The notes: generated from the letters alone by a model not told the origin. Shown: positions 22,535-32,474, counted from the stretch's first letter. The stretch: DNA of 37,386 nt from a bacterium (GCA_021790215.1 JAJYIG010000006.1:1-37386), one strand, 5' to 3'. Program-made: numbers and translations.

Positions 22535-24585
22535 ACCGGAACACTCTTAACGTCCTCCTTCTTAGGGTTCCTCCAACTGGCATACTTACATTTCGGATAC
22601 CGGGAACATCCGAAAAATTTCCTTCCCTTCGAAGTCTTCTTAACAATCACATCTCCGATTTTACAATCGGGACACTTGACTCCAACCTTTTCCAAATATT
22701 TAGCTGTATATTTACAATCCGGAAAACGCGAGCAGGAAATAAATTTCCCGAAACGCCCGGTTCGGATAACCAATTCCCCCTCTTTGCATTCAGGACATTT
22801 TTGACCCAATTTCTCAGTTTCAATTTTTACCCTGCCTGAATTCTTCTCGACATCGGCCAACTTCTTATCAAAAGGATTATAAAAATCTTTTATCGTCTTT
22901 ACCCAAGGCAATTCCCCTTTAGCGATATCATCGAGTTCCCCTTCCATATTTGCCGTAAATTGATAATCAAAAGTCTCCGGAAAATTCGTAATCAAAAAGT
23001 CATTAACCGCAATCCCAATCGCAGTAGGAATGAATTGCTTACTGTCGTTCTTCTCAACATAATTTCTGATTTGGATTGTGGAAATAGTCGGAGCATAAGT
23101 TGATGGACGGCCAATTCCAAGTTTTTCAAGGGTTTTAATAAGAGATGCCTCATTGTATCTGGGAGGCGGCTGTGTAAACTTTTGGGTTGGATTAACTTTA
23201 ATCAGCTTAAGCGAATCGCCTTCTTGAACATCTGGAAGTGTTGCCTCACCATCCACACCCGCTACTTGCCCGGGAATGCCTTTCCGAATCCGCATCCAAC
23301 CATCAAACTTCATAATGGAACCGGTGGCCCTCAAAAGATATTTTGCAGCTGTTACATCGATTGTAGTTTCATCATAAATTGACGGATTCATTTGGCACTC
23401 TATAAATCTGCGCCAAATAAGTCCATAAAGTTTTTCCGCATCTTTTTCGTATTTTGTATTTTTTATTTCGTGTTTAAAAATATCGGTTGGGCGGATTGCT
23501 TCATGAGCCTCTTGGGCATTCTTACTGTGGGTTTTATAAAAATGTGGTTTTTCCGGAAGATATTCCTTTCCGTACTCCTTTTCGATATAAGCCCTAGCCT
23601 TGGCAACTGCCCCGGCATTAAGATTCAAGGAATCGGTTCTGTGATAAGTAATAAGTCCTTCTTCATAAAGGCTTTGGGCAACGGACATGGTCTTTTTACT
23701 TGACCAGCCGAAATTCCTGGCAGCCGACTGGGTCATTGTTGAAGTTGTAAAGGGTGGGTAGGGATTTTTCTTTACTTCGCGTTTTTTAACTTCAGCAACT
23801 TTGTAATCAGATTTTTCAAGTTCAGAAACAATGAAGTCTGCCTCCTTTTTATCATGAATCTCTGCCTTCTTATCATCTATCTTAACAAGGGAGACTATAA
23901 AGACGTTGGGGTCCTGCCGCTCGTCAGCCCCAGGGCCTTTCCACCGGCTAACAAGCTCGGGGCCCCTTCCCTGGGGCTCCCCGACTCGCGTCACCCCTTC
24001 CTTTTTTACTTCACAATAAATCTCCCAATATTCCTCTGCCTTAAATTTCTCTATCTCTCTCTCTTTCTCAACAATCAGCCTTACGGCAACGGATTGAACG
24101 CGCCCTGCAGAAAGCCCACGCCTCACTTTTTTCCAAAGAAGCGGAGAAAGTTTGTAACCAACAAGCCGATCCAGTACCCTCCGGGCGGTTTGAGCATCCA
24201 CTAAATTTTTATCGATATCTCTGGGGTTTTTGATTGCCTCTTCTACTGCCTCCTTAGTGATTTCATGAAAGACAATGCGTTTAAATTTGGCTTTACCAAT
24301 AACTTCTGCAACATGTTCAGCAATAGCTTCACCCTCACGGTCAGGATCTGAGGCAATATAGGTAATGTTGGCTTTCTTGCTCTCACTTTTTAATTTTTTG
24401 ATAGTATCCGCTCTTTTGACTACATCGATATATAAAGGGGCGAAATCGTGTTCAACATCAACTCCGAGCTGGCTTTTGGGTAAATCTTTAATATGCCCAG
24501 TTGTTGCCTCTACATTAAAATCTTTACCCAAAAACCGGGAAAGCGTACGCGCTTTGGTTGGACTTTCTACAATTATAAGATTCAT
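22531..24585 (-). CDS. topA: DNA topoisomerase I
   Basis: Type IA topoisomerase that relaxes negative supercoils. It has the Toprim start IVESPTKARTL with ASDPDREGEA, the active-site Tyr314 in GLITYHRTDS, and two C-terminal zinc ribbons (CPECKEGELVIR ... CSRFPDC and CPDCKIGDVIV ... CSRYPKC). It is 684 aa. Residues about 197-227 (GVTRVGEPQGRGPELV and on) are a GC-rich insertion encoded by a palindrome that interrupts the usual EVKK ... F.V.LVKID segment. The gene overlaps dprA by 4 nt. Confidence 0.96.
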   Translation of the reverse strand: MNLIIVESPTKARTLSRFLGKDFNVEATTGHIKDLPKSQLGVDVEHDFAPLYIDVVKRADTIKKLKSESKKANITYIASDPDREGEAIAEHVAEVIGKAKFKRIVFHEITKEAVEEAIKNPRDIDKNLVDAQTARRVLDRLVGYKLSPLLWKKVRRGLSAGRVQSVAVRLIVEKEREIEKFKAEEYWEIYCEVKKEGVTRVGEPQGRGPELVSRWKGPGADERQDPNVFIVSLVKIDDKKAEIHDKKEADFIVSELEKSDYKVAEVKKREVKKNPYPPFTTSTMTQSAARNFGWSSKKTMSVAQSLYEEGLITYHRTDSLNLNAGAVAKARAYIEKEYGKEYLPEKPHFYKTHSKNAQEAHEAIRPTDIFKHEIKNTKYEKDAEKLYGLIWRRFIECQMNPSIYDETTIDVTAAKYLLRATGSIMKFDGWMRIRKGIPGQVAGVDGEATLPDVQEGDSLKLIKVNPTQKFTQPPPRYNEASLIKTLEKLGIGRPSTYAPTISTIQIRNYVEKNDSKQFIPTAIGIAVNDFLITNFPETFDYQFTANMEGELDDIAKGELPWVKTIKDFYNPFDKKLADVEKNSGRVKIETEKLGQKCPECKEGELVIRTGRFGKFISCSRFPDCKYTAKYLEKVGVKCPDCKIGDVIVKKTSKGRKFFGCSRYPKCKYASWRNPKKEDVKSVPV
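23903..23997. repeat. GC-rich palindromic element in frame within topA
   Basis: Arms AGCCCCAGGG (23926-23935) and CCCTGGGGCT (23969-23978) are perfect complements. GTC/GAC (23923-23925 and 23983-23985) and GGGGT/ACCCC (23908-23912 and 23993-23997) extend the symmetry outward. The stretch is far more GC-rich than the surrounding gene. It adds about 31 codons without breaking the frame, recalling the in-frame palindromic elements known from Rickettsia. Confidence 0.7.
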
Positions 24586-25664
24586 TGCTTTTTATATATT
24601 CCTCCCCCCAGACTTTTAACCATTCCTTTCATTTCCATGATTGTCAGTGTAGCAGAAATTTCGCCTGTCGGCTTGTTAGTTATTCTAACAAGCTCGTCAA
24701 GATGCAATGCTTCCTTCTCTAAAATTTTCAGGATATTCGCTTCTTCGGGACTGCCCGGCGCTATCTCTTCAATTTTTTCCCGATCTACTTTGATCTGTAA
24801 ATCCAGTTCCTCCAAAATATCATTCACCGAGGTGGTCAGTTTGGCCCCATTTTGAATCAAATAGTTGGGCCCTTCCGAAGCAGGAGAAGTAATCTGCCCC
24901 GGAACTGCAAAAACCGGCCTGCCCTGATCAAGCGCCGCCTTAACAGTGTAAAAGGTTCCGCTTTTCATTCTTCCCTCTGTAACTACAACAGCTTTTGAAA
25001 GTCCGGAGATTAGTCTGTTTCTAACAGCAAAATCCGATCTAAAAGGAACATGCCCCAAAGGATATTCGGAAACTATAGCCCCGTTTCTTTTGATAAACTC
25101 GAGGGCCAGAGATTTATTGGTCAATGGTGAGATAATATCCAGTCCCGATGCTAAAACCGCAATTGTTCTACCCCCGACACTAAGAGCCGATCTTTGAGCT
25201 GTTGCGTCCACTCCAAGAGCCAGTCCGGAGACAATTGTGATGCCAAAATTTGCAAGGCTGGTGGAAATTTTCTGCGTTACCTCCCTTCCGTAACTTGTCA
25301 TCATCCTGGTGCCAACTACGGCAACAGCCCGGCTATCCGATTTTTTAAGTTCCCCCCTGACATACAAGACTGGCGGTGCATCAGCCAAGTCTTTAAGATT
25401 TCCCGGATAATCTTTGTCAAAAATGGTCAAAATTTTTATTGAAAGCTTATCTAACTTCTCAAAATATTCTTCTATGTCAAAATCCTCACGATATTTCTCA
25501 AATTTCTGAGCCGCACTGGGTTTTATACCGATTTCCAGAAGTTTTTTCTCAGGTGCTTTCCAAACTCTCTCAGCACTTTTGAAATAAGACAAAAGAAGAT
25601 TTATCCTCGCCGGGCCGAAGTATTCAAAAGAGCAAATGGCAGTAAGATATTGATTCTCTTTCAT
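24582..25664 (-). CDS. dprA: DNA processing protein DprA
   Basis: Binds incoming single-stranded DNA and loads RecA during natural transformation. The Rossmann-like DprA core is clear: VAVVGTRMMTSYGREV, then TIVSGLALGVDATAQRSAL, and GQITSPASEGPNYLIQNGA. An N-terminal helical region (about 1-75) and a C-terminal winged helix (about 300-360) complete it. The 360-aa length is usual. It overlaps both mrdA and topA by 4 nt. CPR bacteria often keep competence genes; none other is visible here. Confidence 0.95.
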   Translation of the reverse strand: MKENQYLTAICSFEYFGPARINLLLSYFKSAERVWKAPEKKLLEIGIKPSAAQKFEKYREDFDIEEYFEKLDKLSIKILTIFDKDYPGNLKDLADAPPVLYVRGELKKSDSRAVAVVGTRMMTSYGREVTQKISTSLANFGITIVSGLALGVDATAQRSALSVGGRTIAVLASGLDIISPLTNKSLALEFIKRNGAIVSEYPLGHVPFRSDFAVRNRLISGLSKAVVVTEGRMKSGTFYTVKAALDQGRPVFAVPGQITSPASEGPNYLIQNGAKLTTSVNDILEELDLQIKVDREKIEEIAPGSPEEANILKILEKEALHLDELVRITNKPTGEISATLTIMEMKGMVKSLGGGIYKKQ

Positions 25665-27271
25665 TCAGTCGTAAGTTGCGCCGAATAATAATCCATTATT
25701 TTTCTGGCGACAGGCCCCGCCACGGATGAGCCTTCCCCGCCTTTCTCAAACACAACTGTTACTACAACTTGAGGTTTATCAGCAGGAATAAAAAGAGTAA
25801 ACCAAGCATTAGGGGTTCCGTTCGTTCCAACCTCTGCAGTTCCTGTCTTGCAGGCAACTGTTAACCCAGGGTGTTTTTGTCCAAAATCAAAAAATGTATA
25901 TCCCGTTCCGCCTGTTGTGCAAGCTTCTTTCATTCCTTCTTTAACTAAATCTATATTATTTTGGGCAACATTTATTTGGTGACAGTTTGGTGCGGAATTA
26001 AGTAGGAGTGTGGGCTGACAAATTTTGCCATTATCAGCAACGGCCGCAATGTAGGTATTGAGTTCAATTGGAGTGACGGATACATCTCCCTGGCCGATTG
26101 ACATATGATAGGTATTACCCAAAAACCACGATTCCTTCTTAACTGTCTCCTTCCACTCGGGAGTCGGAATTAACCCGTGAGTTTCCCCCGGAAGGTCAAC
26201 CCCGGTTGGTTTATCTAAACCGAAGGCGTCTGCCCATCTTGCAATTGCGTCCGGACCAACCATGCCCCCAATCGTATAGAAAAATGTGTCAGTTGAACGG
26301 GCTATAGCCCTAACTAAATTGATCTGCCCCTCAAGTTTACCGTACTCCGTGTAATACCAATTTCTATAAGAAAAATTGTTAACTGTGATAACTCCGGGGT
26401 CATTAAAAAGGAAATTTTTATCAATCGCCCTCTCTTCAAGAGCTGCAATTGCCACAACAGGCTTAAAAACTGATCCCGGATTAAAAGTTCCGCTTATAAC
26501 CCTATCAAAAAGTGGCAAGTTCGGATCATTAAGCGACGGTACAATATTCGTCGGATCAAAACTAGGAGATGAATAAAATGCCAGGATCTGACCATTCGGG
26601 TCTGAAACAATAGCCGCACCCTTTCCCCCACCCATATCTTTTGCCACTTCTTCCTGCAAACCATAATCAATGGTTGTCTTAATATCCTGACCGGGGATGG
26701 GATCGCGTTTACCCAGAATCCTAACCTCATGACCGGATGTATCGACTTCAACCAGCTCCTCTCCTGGTACCCCCATAAGCTGGCATTGATACTCATCTTC
26801 CAATCCTGTTACACCGATAAGCATTCCGCTTACTCTGGGTCCTTTTTCGGGACAGTTCGGATCAATCGTCCCAACCTGATTCGGGGAAACAACGGCCAGG
26901 TATCCTGCAGCATGCGCAAACTGGTCCCCAAGTGGATAAACTCTTTTATAATCCGGAATGATTTCATCCGCGGTTGCACCTGTTAAATCATCCGTCACTG
27001 AAATACTTCCGTCTAAATTAAACTTAACTCTTTTCTCAATTTCCACATTGGTCGCCAATTCTTCTCCGCCACGTGCCAAAATTTTCCCTCTGGGTGCAGG
27101 AATTGGAACATTCCGAATTCTGTTGTCCTGCGATAAAGTTCTGTAATACTCACCCTTTATTATCTGCACTTCAAAAAGTTTGGCAAAAAGAATAAGAAAA
27201 AGAAGAATGAGAACTCCTCTTAAAAACCAGGAAAGCCAGGACTGAGATTTATCAGCGGGAGATAAATACAT
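25661..27271 (-). CDS. mrdA: Penicillin-binding protein 2 (transpeptidase)
   Basis: Cross-links peptidoglycan during elongation. It has a single N-terminal membrane helix (about 14-33), then PAPRGKILARGG of the PBP dimer domain. The transpeptidase domain carries the active-site Ser267 in GSVFKP (SxxK), an SxN-position motif RSTDTFFY and KTGTAE (K475). It is 536 aa. It lies directly downstream of mreB, the usual rod-shape pairing, and upstream of dprA with a 4-nt overlap. The SxN motif reads STD, a common variant in PBP2. Confidence 0.93.
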   Translation of the reverse strand: MYLSPADKSQSWLSWFLRGVLILLFLILFAKLFEVQIIKGEYYRTLSQDNRIRNVPIPAPRGKILARGGEELATNVEIEKRVKFNLDGSISVTDDLTGATADEIIPDYKRVYPLGDQFAHAAGYLAVVSPNQVGTIDPNCPEKGPRVSGMLIGVTGLEDEYQCQLMGVPGEELVEVDTSGHEVRILGKRDPIPGQDIKTTIDYGLQEEVAKDMGGGKGAAIVSDPNGQILAFYSSPSFDPTNIVPSLNDPNLPLFDRVISGTFNPGSVFKPVVAIAALEERAIDKNFLFNDPGVITVNNFSYRNWYYTEYGKLEGQINLVRAIARSTDTFFYTIGGMVGPDAIARWADAFGLDKPTGVDLPGETHGLIPTPEWKETVKKESWFLGNTYHMSIGQGDVSVTPIELNTYIAAVADNGKICQPTLLLNSAPNCHQINVAQNNIDLVKEGMKEACTTGGTGYTFFDFGQKHPGLTVACKTGTAEVGTNGTPNAWFTLFIPADKPQVVVTVVFEKGGEGSSVAGPVARKIMDYYSAQLTTE

Positions 27272-27284
27272 AAATATTTATATA

Positions 27285-28340
27285 TTACAAACCTTTGGTT
27301 ACTCTCATTTTTTTCAGTAAACCATTATCCTCAAGACAGATACCACAACCACGGACCACGCAAGTCAGCGGGTCATCTGCTATCCAGACAGGCATTTTAG
27401 CAGCCTCCGAGATAACTTTATCGATTCCGGAAATAAGCGATCCTCCACCAGCCAGCGCAATCCCTCTTTCCATGATATCACTGGTCAGCTCGGGAGGAGT
27501 CTCCTCTAAAGTATCGACAATGTTTCCGGTAATCTCCTGGATAATTGGTGATAGGGATTCCTGAATTTCACTTGCTGTAAGTTTTATGGACTTGGGAAGT
27601 CCGCTCTCCAAATCGCGTCCGCGGACAACCGCATATTTTTCTTTATCCAATGAGGCCGAACCTATTCCTATTTTTACAGCTTCAGCTGTAGGCTGTCCCA
27701 AAAGAAGGGAATATTTAAGTCTTACGTAATTAATTATTGCCTCATCCATTTCGTCTCCGGCAATTCTTACAGACCTTCCAAGGACTATCCCTCCCATAGA
27801 AATTACCGCTATCTCGCTCGTTCCACCTCCAATATCTACAATGAAACTTCCTTCCGGCCCTTCGACGGGGAGGTTTGCGCCAATTGCTGCCGCCATGGGT
27901 TCCTCGATTAGATTAGCTTCGCGCGCTCCCGCATCGAGTGCCGCATCGGCAACAGCCCTTCTTTCAACTTCAGTTACCCCCGATGGAATTCCAATAACTA
28001 TCCTGGGTCTTGGAATTTTCGGCAGAGAACTACCAGATTCATGAACTTTCTTTATATAATGACGGAGCATCGCAGCCGTTGCATCAAAATCCGCAATAAC
28101 CCCGCCCCTGAGAGGTCTTATAACTTCAATTGTAGAAGGGGCACGCCCGAGCATCTTTTTTGCAGAAGCACCAATTGCCAAGATTTCTTTGGTTTTTTTA
28201 TGTCTTGCCACTGCGGAAGGCTCACGAATTACAATTCCTTTACCTCTGACGTAAACCAATGTATTGGCAGTACCCAAATCAATCCCAACATCGTGAGAGA
28301 ATAAACCTAAAAATTGATCAATGGGATTAATGAATTTCAC
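27285..28340 (-). CDS. mreB: Rod-shape protein MreB
   Basis: Actin-like filament protein that directs side-wall synthesis. It has the phosphate 1 motif VGIDLGTANTLVY, the phosphate 2 motif IVDIGGGTSEIAVIS, and the adenosine motif GIALAGGGSLISGID. The 351-aa length is normal. It is followed by mrdA after 13 nt. MreC and MreD are not in the window, so the mre operon is rearranged here. Confidence 0.97.
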   Translation of the reverse strand: MKFINPIDQFLGLFSHDVGIDLGTANTLVYVRGKGIVIREPSAVARHKKTKEILAIGASAKKMLGRAPSTIEVIRPLRGGVIADFDATAAMLRHYIKKVHESGSSLPKIPRPRIVIGIPSGVTEVERRAVADAALDAGAREANLIEEPMAAAIGANLPVEGPEGSFIVDIGGGTSEIAVISMGGIVLGRSVRIAGDEMDEAIINYVRLKYSLLLGQPTAEAVKIGIGSASLDKEKYAVVRGRDLESGLPKSIKLTASEIQESLSPIIQEITGNIVDTLEETPPELTSDIMERGIALAGGGSLISGIDKVISEAAKMPVWIADDPLTCVVRGCGICLEDNGLLKKMRVTKGL

Positions 28341-28385
28341 TGCAAGTGGAGTATATCGGGAAAATCGAAAGTTGCAAAGAGTGTG

Positions 28386-30269
28386 TCAGCCGGCTCCGCC
28401 TCCTCCACCTCCACCTCCCCCTCCACCGCCGCCGGAAAAACCACCACCTCCTCCGACTCCCGAGGCACCAATTGAACCCGATAGAAAGCTCATACTGGAA
28501 GAGAGAGCCGAAAATGATGCGCCAAAATCGGGAGGTAATACATTGCCTCCCATTGTATAGCCTACAACATACATTCCAGATGCCATAACCTGAGAAGATT
28601 CCTTTATCGGTAACTGAGATAACGCTTTTACCGAAATTCCAAGAGCTGTTCCATAAACCAAATATTTTTCCCATAGAATCACGGAGTCTATCGGATAATT
28701 TTTGGTGACAGAATATTGCCTAAGCCACTTTTTGAATGCACGCCATTCCGCAAGTTCCTCGCCACCCCATTTACTTTTCTTGGGCATTACCGCAAATATG
28801 ATTACCATAAAAAGCGAATAGATTATAAGAATACCCAACGCCAGAAAAAATATAATTCCAATATTCAACGACGCCAGTTCTGAACCAAAGAGAAAAGATA
28901 AAACCAGAATGGCAACAGAAATAACAAATTCGGGCTTAGCTTTATTCTGCCAATCAAGGCTTTCCTGTTCGTAAAATCCGGATTTCTTTAACTCGTCATG
29001 CCCGTCACCCTGCCACTTCGTCCAGAAACTTCTCGACTCAACTGGTTTTGACCTTGAAAGATCTTTCAAATCGTCGAACGAGATCTTAAGAGCACTTCCC
29101 GAAGTCTCTGTTTCCAATGAAGAAAAAATATAATCCAAAAGATTCTTCTCCATTTCTGAAGATAATGGCGCATAATTCATTTCGTTTAGCTGAAGATAAT
29201 ATTGATCTTTACTTCCTAAAAGAGTTTTCTTGCCATCCCTAACGTATTGAATAGTAAGCACCTTGCGACGTGTCAACTCTAAAATAGTAGCTACAATTGA
29301 TTTCCCGGTTGGAGACCCGGAAACCATAGTCTCCACAAGTACCGGCGGCAAATCACTCGGTGGTTCATGCAAAGTCCCGGCGAGATTTACCTCCGGTAAA
29401 GGGTTATCCCTACCAATCAACCACCAGCGCCCATACCAAACAATAAACCGCCAAATAACAAAAGCTGCCAATACTATAACAAAACCTACTGCCCCATAGT
29501 TCATCAACTTTGTCCTAAAGGCAAGCTTTTTCTCCTCGGCAAGAATTGAGGTTAGAGATTTATTCCCGGTTCCTGCATCGGTAAATGAATTTTGCCTAGG
29601 GAAAAGAACTCTAACTTCAAAAAATTTGGTAGCCGGAAGATTATCGGCAGCAAAATCTACCTCATGATCAGAAATGATATTTACTTTTCCGTTAAGAGGT
29701 CCATGCCCAAAAGCCCAGATCTGGTTATTGGCAACTGGGTAAGGTAGAAAAACCTTTGCAGTAACATTTCCTACACCCTTTGACCACTCATTTCCAATAA
29801 GCTGCCAATAAAATTCGGAGATGTCGGCCTGATTGGTAACTGCCTTATGAATCGTGTATGAAAGTGTAAAAGTCTTTTCCTGATTAAGCGCATAATAAAA
29901 CCATTTTACATAAAACTTGCCGCCAGAAACACTTGTATTAAAAGTGCCCTCTGAATTTGTTGAAGATTGCCTGTAGGGCTCTTGCTCGTCAGAAAGAGTA
30001 ACGTCCGAAATAGTGGAATTTCCTAAATTTATCCACTCATCCGCCCAGGAATAACTTCCGCTGAAGTTGTAAACACGCGTTTCTGTAACCTTTGCTGAAC
30101 CGTCTTTGTTTATTTGGACACTGATATTTGCTTCGGGAATTGAATAGTCTTTACCACCAGATACGGCTGGTGACACATGCGGAAGAAGTTGCGCAATAAT
30201 CATGAGAATAAGATAAGCCCCAAAGATAAGGTAAAGGGCTGACACCAACATCTTCTTCGCAGTCTCCAT
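28386..30269 (-). CDS. DUF2207 membrane protein with poly-Gly tail
   Basis: DUF2207 family. A signal/anchor helix is at about residues 7-29, followed by an extracellular beta-rich DUF2207 domain (SIPEANISVQINKDGSAKV and on). A membrane helix lies near 256-278, followed by the typical RWWLIGRDNPLPEV stretch and a cytoplasmic winged-helix-like part (TILELTRRKVLTIQYV). Two more membrane helices lie near 440-490. The C-terminus is almost pure glycine, usual for this family. Function unknown. It is upstream of mreB by 45 nt and may share its message. Confidence 0.9.
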   Translation of the reverse strand: METAKKMLVSALYLIFGAYLILMIIAQLLPHVSPAVSGGKDYSIPEANISVQINKDGSAKVTETRVYNFSGSYSWADEWINLGNSTISDVTLSDEQEPYRQSSTNSEGTFNTSVSGGKFYVKWFYYALNQEKTFTLSYTIHKAVTNQADISEFYWQLIGNEWSKGVGNVTAKVFLPYPVANNQIWAFGHGPLNGKVNIISDHEVDFAADNLPATKFFEVRVLFPRQNSFTDAGTGNKSLTSILAEEKKLAFRTKLMNYGAVGFVIVLAAFVIWRFIVWYGRWWLIGRDNPLPEVNLAGTLHEPPSDLPPVLVETMVSGSPTGKSIVATILELTRRKVLTIQYVRDGKKTLLGSKDQYYLQLNEMNYAPLSSEMEKNLLDYIFSSLETETSGSALKISFDDLKDLSRSKPVESRSFWTKWQGDGHDELKKSGFYEQESLDWQNKAKPEFVISVAILVLSFLFGSELASLNIGIIFFLALGILIIYSLFMVIIFAVMPKKSKWGGEELAEWRAFKKWLRQYSVTKNYPIDSVILWEKYLVYGTALGISVKALSQLPIKESSQVMASGMYVVGYTMGGNVLPPDFGASFSALSSSMSFLSGSIGASGVGGGGGFSGGGGGGGGGGGGGAG

Positions 30270-30318
30270 AATTCAATAATATAACAACTGATATCTGATA
30301 TTCACTAATTTACCTAAA

Positions 30319-32430
30319 TTGGTTACAATGTTATTCATGCAGAAATATCAAAAAACCATCTTCTGGTTTTTTTCGATTCTCATCTTTCTGGTCCCGCTAA
30401 TTTTATGGCCTTATACATCCGAGGTTTTTGAATTCAACAAGATGGTTCTTGTATACATTCTTACAACGTTGATAACAGCTGTTTGGATCGTCAGAATGAT
30501 TGCAGAAAGAAAAATCATATTCCGTCGCACAATATTGGATATTCCTCTTCTTGCATTTACCGCATCACAAATCATTTCTACCATTCTTTCTATTGATCCT
30601 CAAACATCTGTCTTCGGATATTACTCACGTTTTAATGGCGGACTTCTCTCAGTCTTTTGCTATAACCTCTTATATTGGGCATTTGTCAGTAATATTGCCA
30701 AAAAGGAAGCCCGGAAGTTAATTCATATTTTTCTCGGATCCGCAACTATCGTGTCTATCTACGCAGTTTTGGAACACTTCGGGATAGACAAAAAGGTCTG
30801 GGTGCAGGATGTTGCCTCCAGAGTCTTTTCTACCCTGGGTCAACCCAACTGGCTTGCTGCCTGGATAGTTGCGCTCTCTCCAATTACTTGGGCCCTTATG
30901 CTTAATACTGACAAAAAACTCAAAAGCGTAAAATTTTGGATCTACTCCGCATTATCAATCCTTTTTTTCTGGACATTAATCTTCACCAAATCGCGCTCCG
31001 GTTATCTGGGATTTGCAGCTGCCGGTTTTATATTTTGGATACTTGCATTCTGGAAATATAATTTCAAAATTAAAAAAATACTCTGGCCACTCTTCATTGT
31101 TGGAATTTCCTCCGCTCTTATCTGTCTAATTAGTGGAACTGAATATACCCCAAGTATCACCCAAATCCTTCATCACCAACTTCCGTCAGATTTAACCCAG
31201 GTGTCAGTAGGAACTACTTCCTTGGAAACCGGCGGCACAGAATCCGGAACAATCAGAAAAATTGTTTGGAAAGGTGCAATTCAAGTTTTCCTTCATTACC
31301 CGATTTTTGGAACTGGCGTAGAAACCTTTGCCTACTCGTACTACTTATACAGGCCTGCGGAACATAATCTGACAAGCGAATGGGATTTCCTATACAACAA
31401 GGCGCACAACGAATATCTGAACTTTGCTGCTAATAGCGGAACTGTGGGAATTTTGACATACCTTATCGTAATTGTTTTTTCAATCCTCCTCATGCTTAAA
31501 AGCAACAAATTACAAGAGCCAAATCATAAGCAAGCAACAAATTACAATTTGGGAAATTGGGATTTGCTTGGAACTTGGAATTTGAAATTTGCACTCCTTG
31601 CCGGCTATTTCAGTCTTTTAGTCACAAATTTCTTCGGTTTCTCGGTTGTTCCCACCCAAATCGAACTTTTTCTTTTTCCGGCTTTCGCAATTGCCGTTTC
31701 CCTAAACGATGAGATAAAAACGGACGAGAAAAAGACTAAATTGAATTATTTCCAAACGGTTTCAATTGCCATACTTTTGCCATTTATATTTTACCTTCTA
31801 TTTTTGATCTGCCGCTATTGGTATGCCGATACCCTTTACTCTTCCGCGAAAAACTATAATGCTGCCGGCAGACCAGATACGGCAGCCCTCTATCTTTCGC
31901 AGGCAATAAACTTGGAACCAAATCAACCAATTTACCGTAATGAAATCTCAACTTCCTACGCCAACCTGGCCGTTTACTATTACAACCAAAAAGATACGGA
32001 GGATGCCACCAAGTTGGCAAATCTGGCTGTTTCCGAATCCGATTCTGCAATTAACTCTTCACCTGCAAATGTAAATTTTCCAAGAACCAGATTCGGCGTC
32101 TTTATAACTTTGACTGCCATTAATCCAAATTATCTTCTCGACGCCCGCGATACCCTAATTGCTGCTATTGCCAGGGCTCCCACAAACGCCAAACTTTATT
32201 ATTATTTGGCTCTTGTTTATGCCAGAACCGGTCAATCAGACCTGGCCCTAAGTACGCTACAAAAGACAATCAAGCTTAAAGCTAATTATGAAGAGGCAAG
32301 GTATGCATACGCCCTCCTTTTGATTAATGATAAGAAAAACCAGGAGGCAAAGACACAACTTGAATACATCCTCAAATATATCAACCCAGAAAGCTCCACC
32401 GCCAAAGAGGCTCTTGCTGGAATAAAATAG
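30319..32430 (+). CDS. O-antigen ligase-like membrane protein with TPR tail
   Basis: About ten to twelve membrane helices cover residues 8-490, with a large outer loop (about 270-350) holding the Wzy_C features, including the FGTGVETFAYSYYLYRPAEHN and AHNEYLNFAANSG motifs. A C-terminal domain of TPR-like repeats follows (about 510-700). Family members join or polymerise glycans, or glycosylate surface proteins. The start may be at the ATG at 30337 (MQKYQK). Residues about 395-425 (rich in Asn, Leu and Trp) come from an AT-rich repeat inserted in frame. Confidence 0.85.
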   Translation: MVTMLFMQKYQKTIFWFFSILIFLVPLILWPYTSEVFEFNKMVLVYILTTLITAVWIVRMIAERKIIFRRTILDIPLLAFTASQIISTILSIDPQTSVFGYYSRFNGGLLSVFCYNLLYWAFVSNIAKKEARKLIHIFLGSATIVSIYAVLEHFGIDKKVWVQDVASRVFSTLGQPNWLAAWIVALSPITWALMLNTDKKLKSVKFWIYSALSILFFWTLIFTKSRSGYLGFAAAGFIFWILAFWKYNFKIKKILWPLFIVGISSALICLISGTEYTPSITQILHHQLPSDLTQVSVGTTSLETGGTESGTIRKIVWKGAIQVFLHYPIFGTGVETFAYSYYLYRPAEHNLTSEWDFLYNKAHNEYLNFAANSGTVGILTYLIVIVFSILLMLKSNKLQEPNHKQATNYNLGNWDLLGTWNLKFALLAGYFSLLVTNFFGFSVVPTQIELFLFPAFAIAVSLNDEIKTDEKKTKLNYFQTVSIAILLPFIFYLLFLICRYWYADTLYSSAKNYNAAGRPDTAALYLSQAINLEPNQPIYRNEISTSYANLAVYYYNQKDTEDATKLANLAVSESDSAINSSPANVNFPRTRFGVFITLTAINPNYLLDARDTLIAAIARAPTNAKLYYYLALVYARTGQSDLALSTLQKTIKLKANYEEARYAYALLLINDKKNQEAKTQLEYILKYINPESSTAKEALAGIK
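31504..31590. repeat. AT-rich AATTTGG-type repeat in frame within the O-antigen-ligase-like gene
   Basis: AACAAATTACAA occurs twice (near 31504 and 31537), followed by several AATTTGG / AAATTGGG / CTTGGAATTTG units that are complementary to the first part. The unit composition matches the intergenic repeat at 4323-4388. It encodes an atypical stretch (NKLQEP ... NYNLGNWDLLGTWNL) between two membrane helices. Confidence 0.65.
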
Positions 32431-32460
32431 TCGAATTTTCCGATTTATCCGGCTTTTTGA

Positions 32461-32466
32461 TATAAT
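32461..32466 (+). promoter_or_regulatory. Putative -10 box of def
   Basis: A perfect TATAAT ends 8 nt before the def ATG at 32475, so the transcript would start at or next to the ATG and be almost leaderless. No strong -35 is visible (TTCCGA at 17 nt spacing is a weak match). Confidence 0.45.
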
Positions 32467-32474
32467 TGAGCTAT

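Noticed and set aside
22531-24585. UGA recoding as in Gracilibacteria or Absconditabacteria
   Set aside because: Several genes end normally with TGA (for example mrdA at 25661), and no in-frame TGA interrupts conserved genes.
28321-28560. Plus-strand frame with a long Pro run
   Set aside because: It is the antisense of the glycine-rich tail of the DUF2207 protein.
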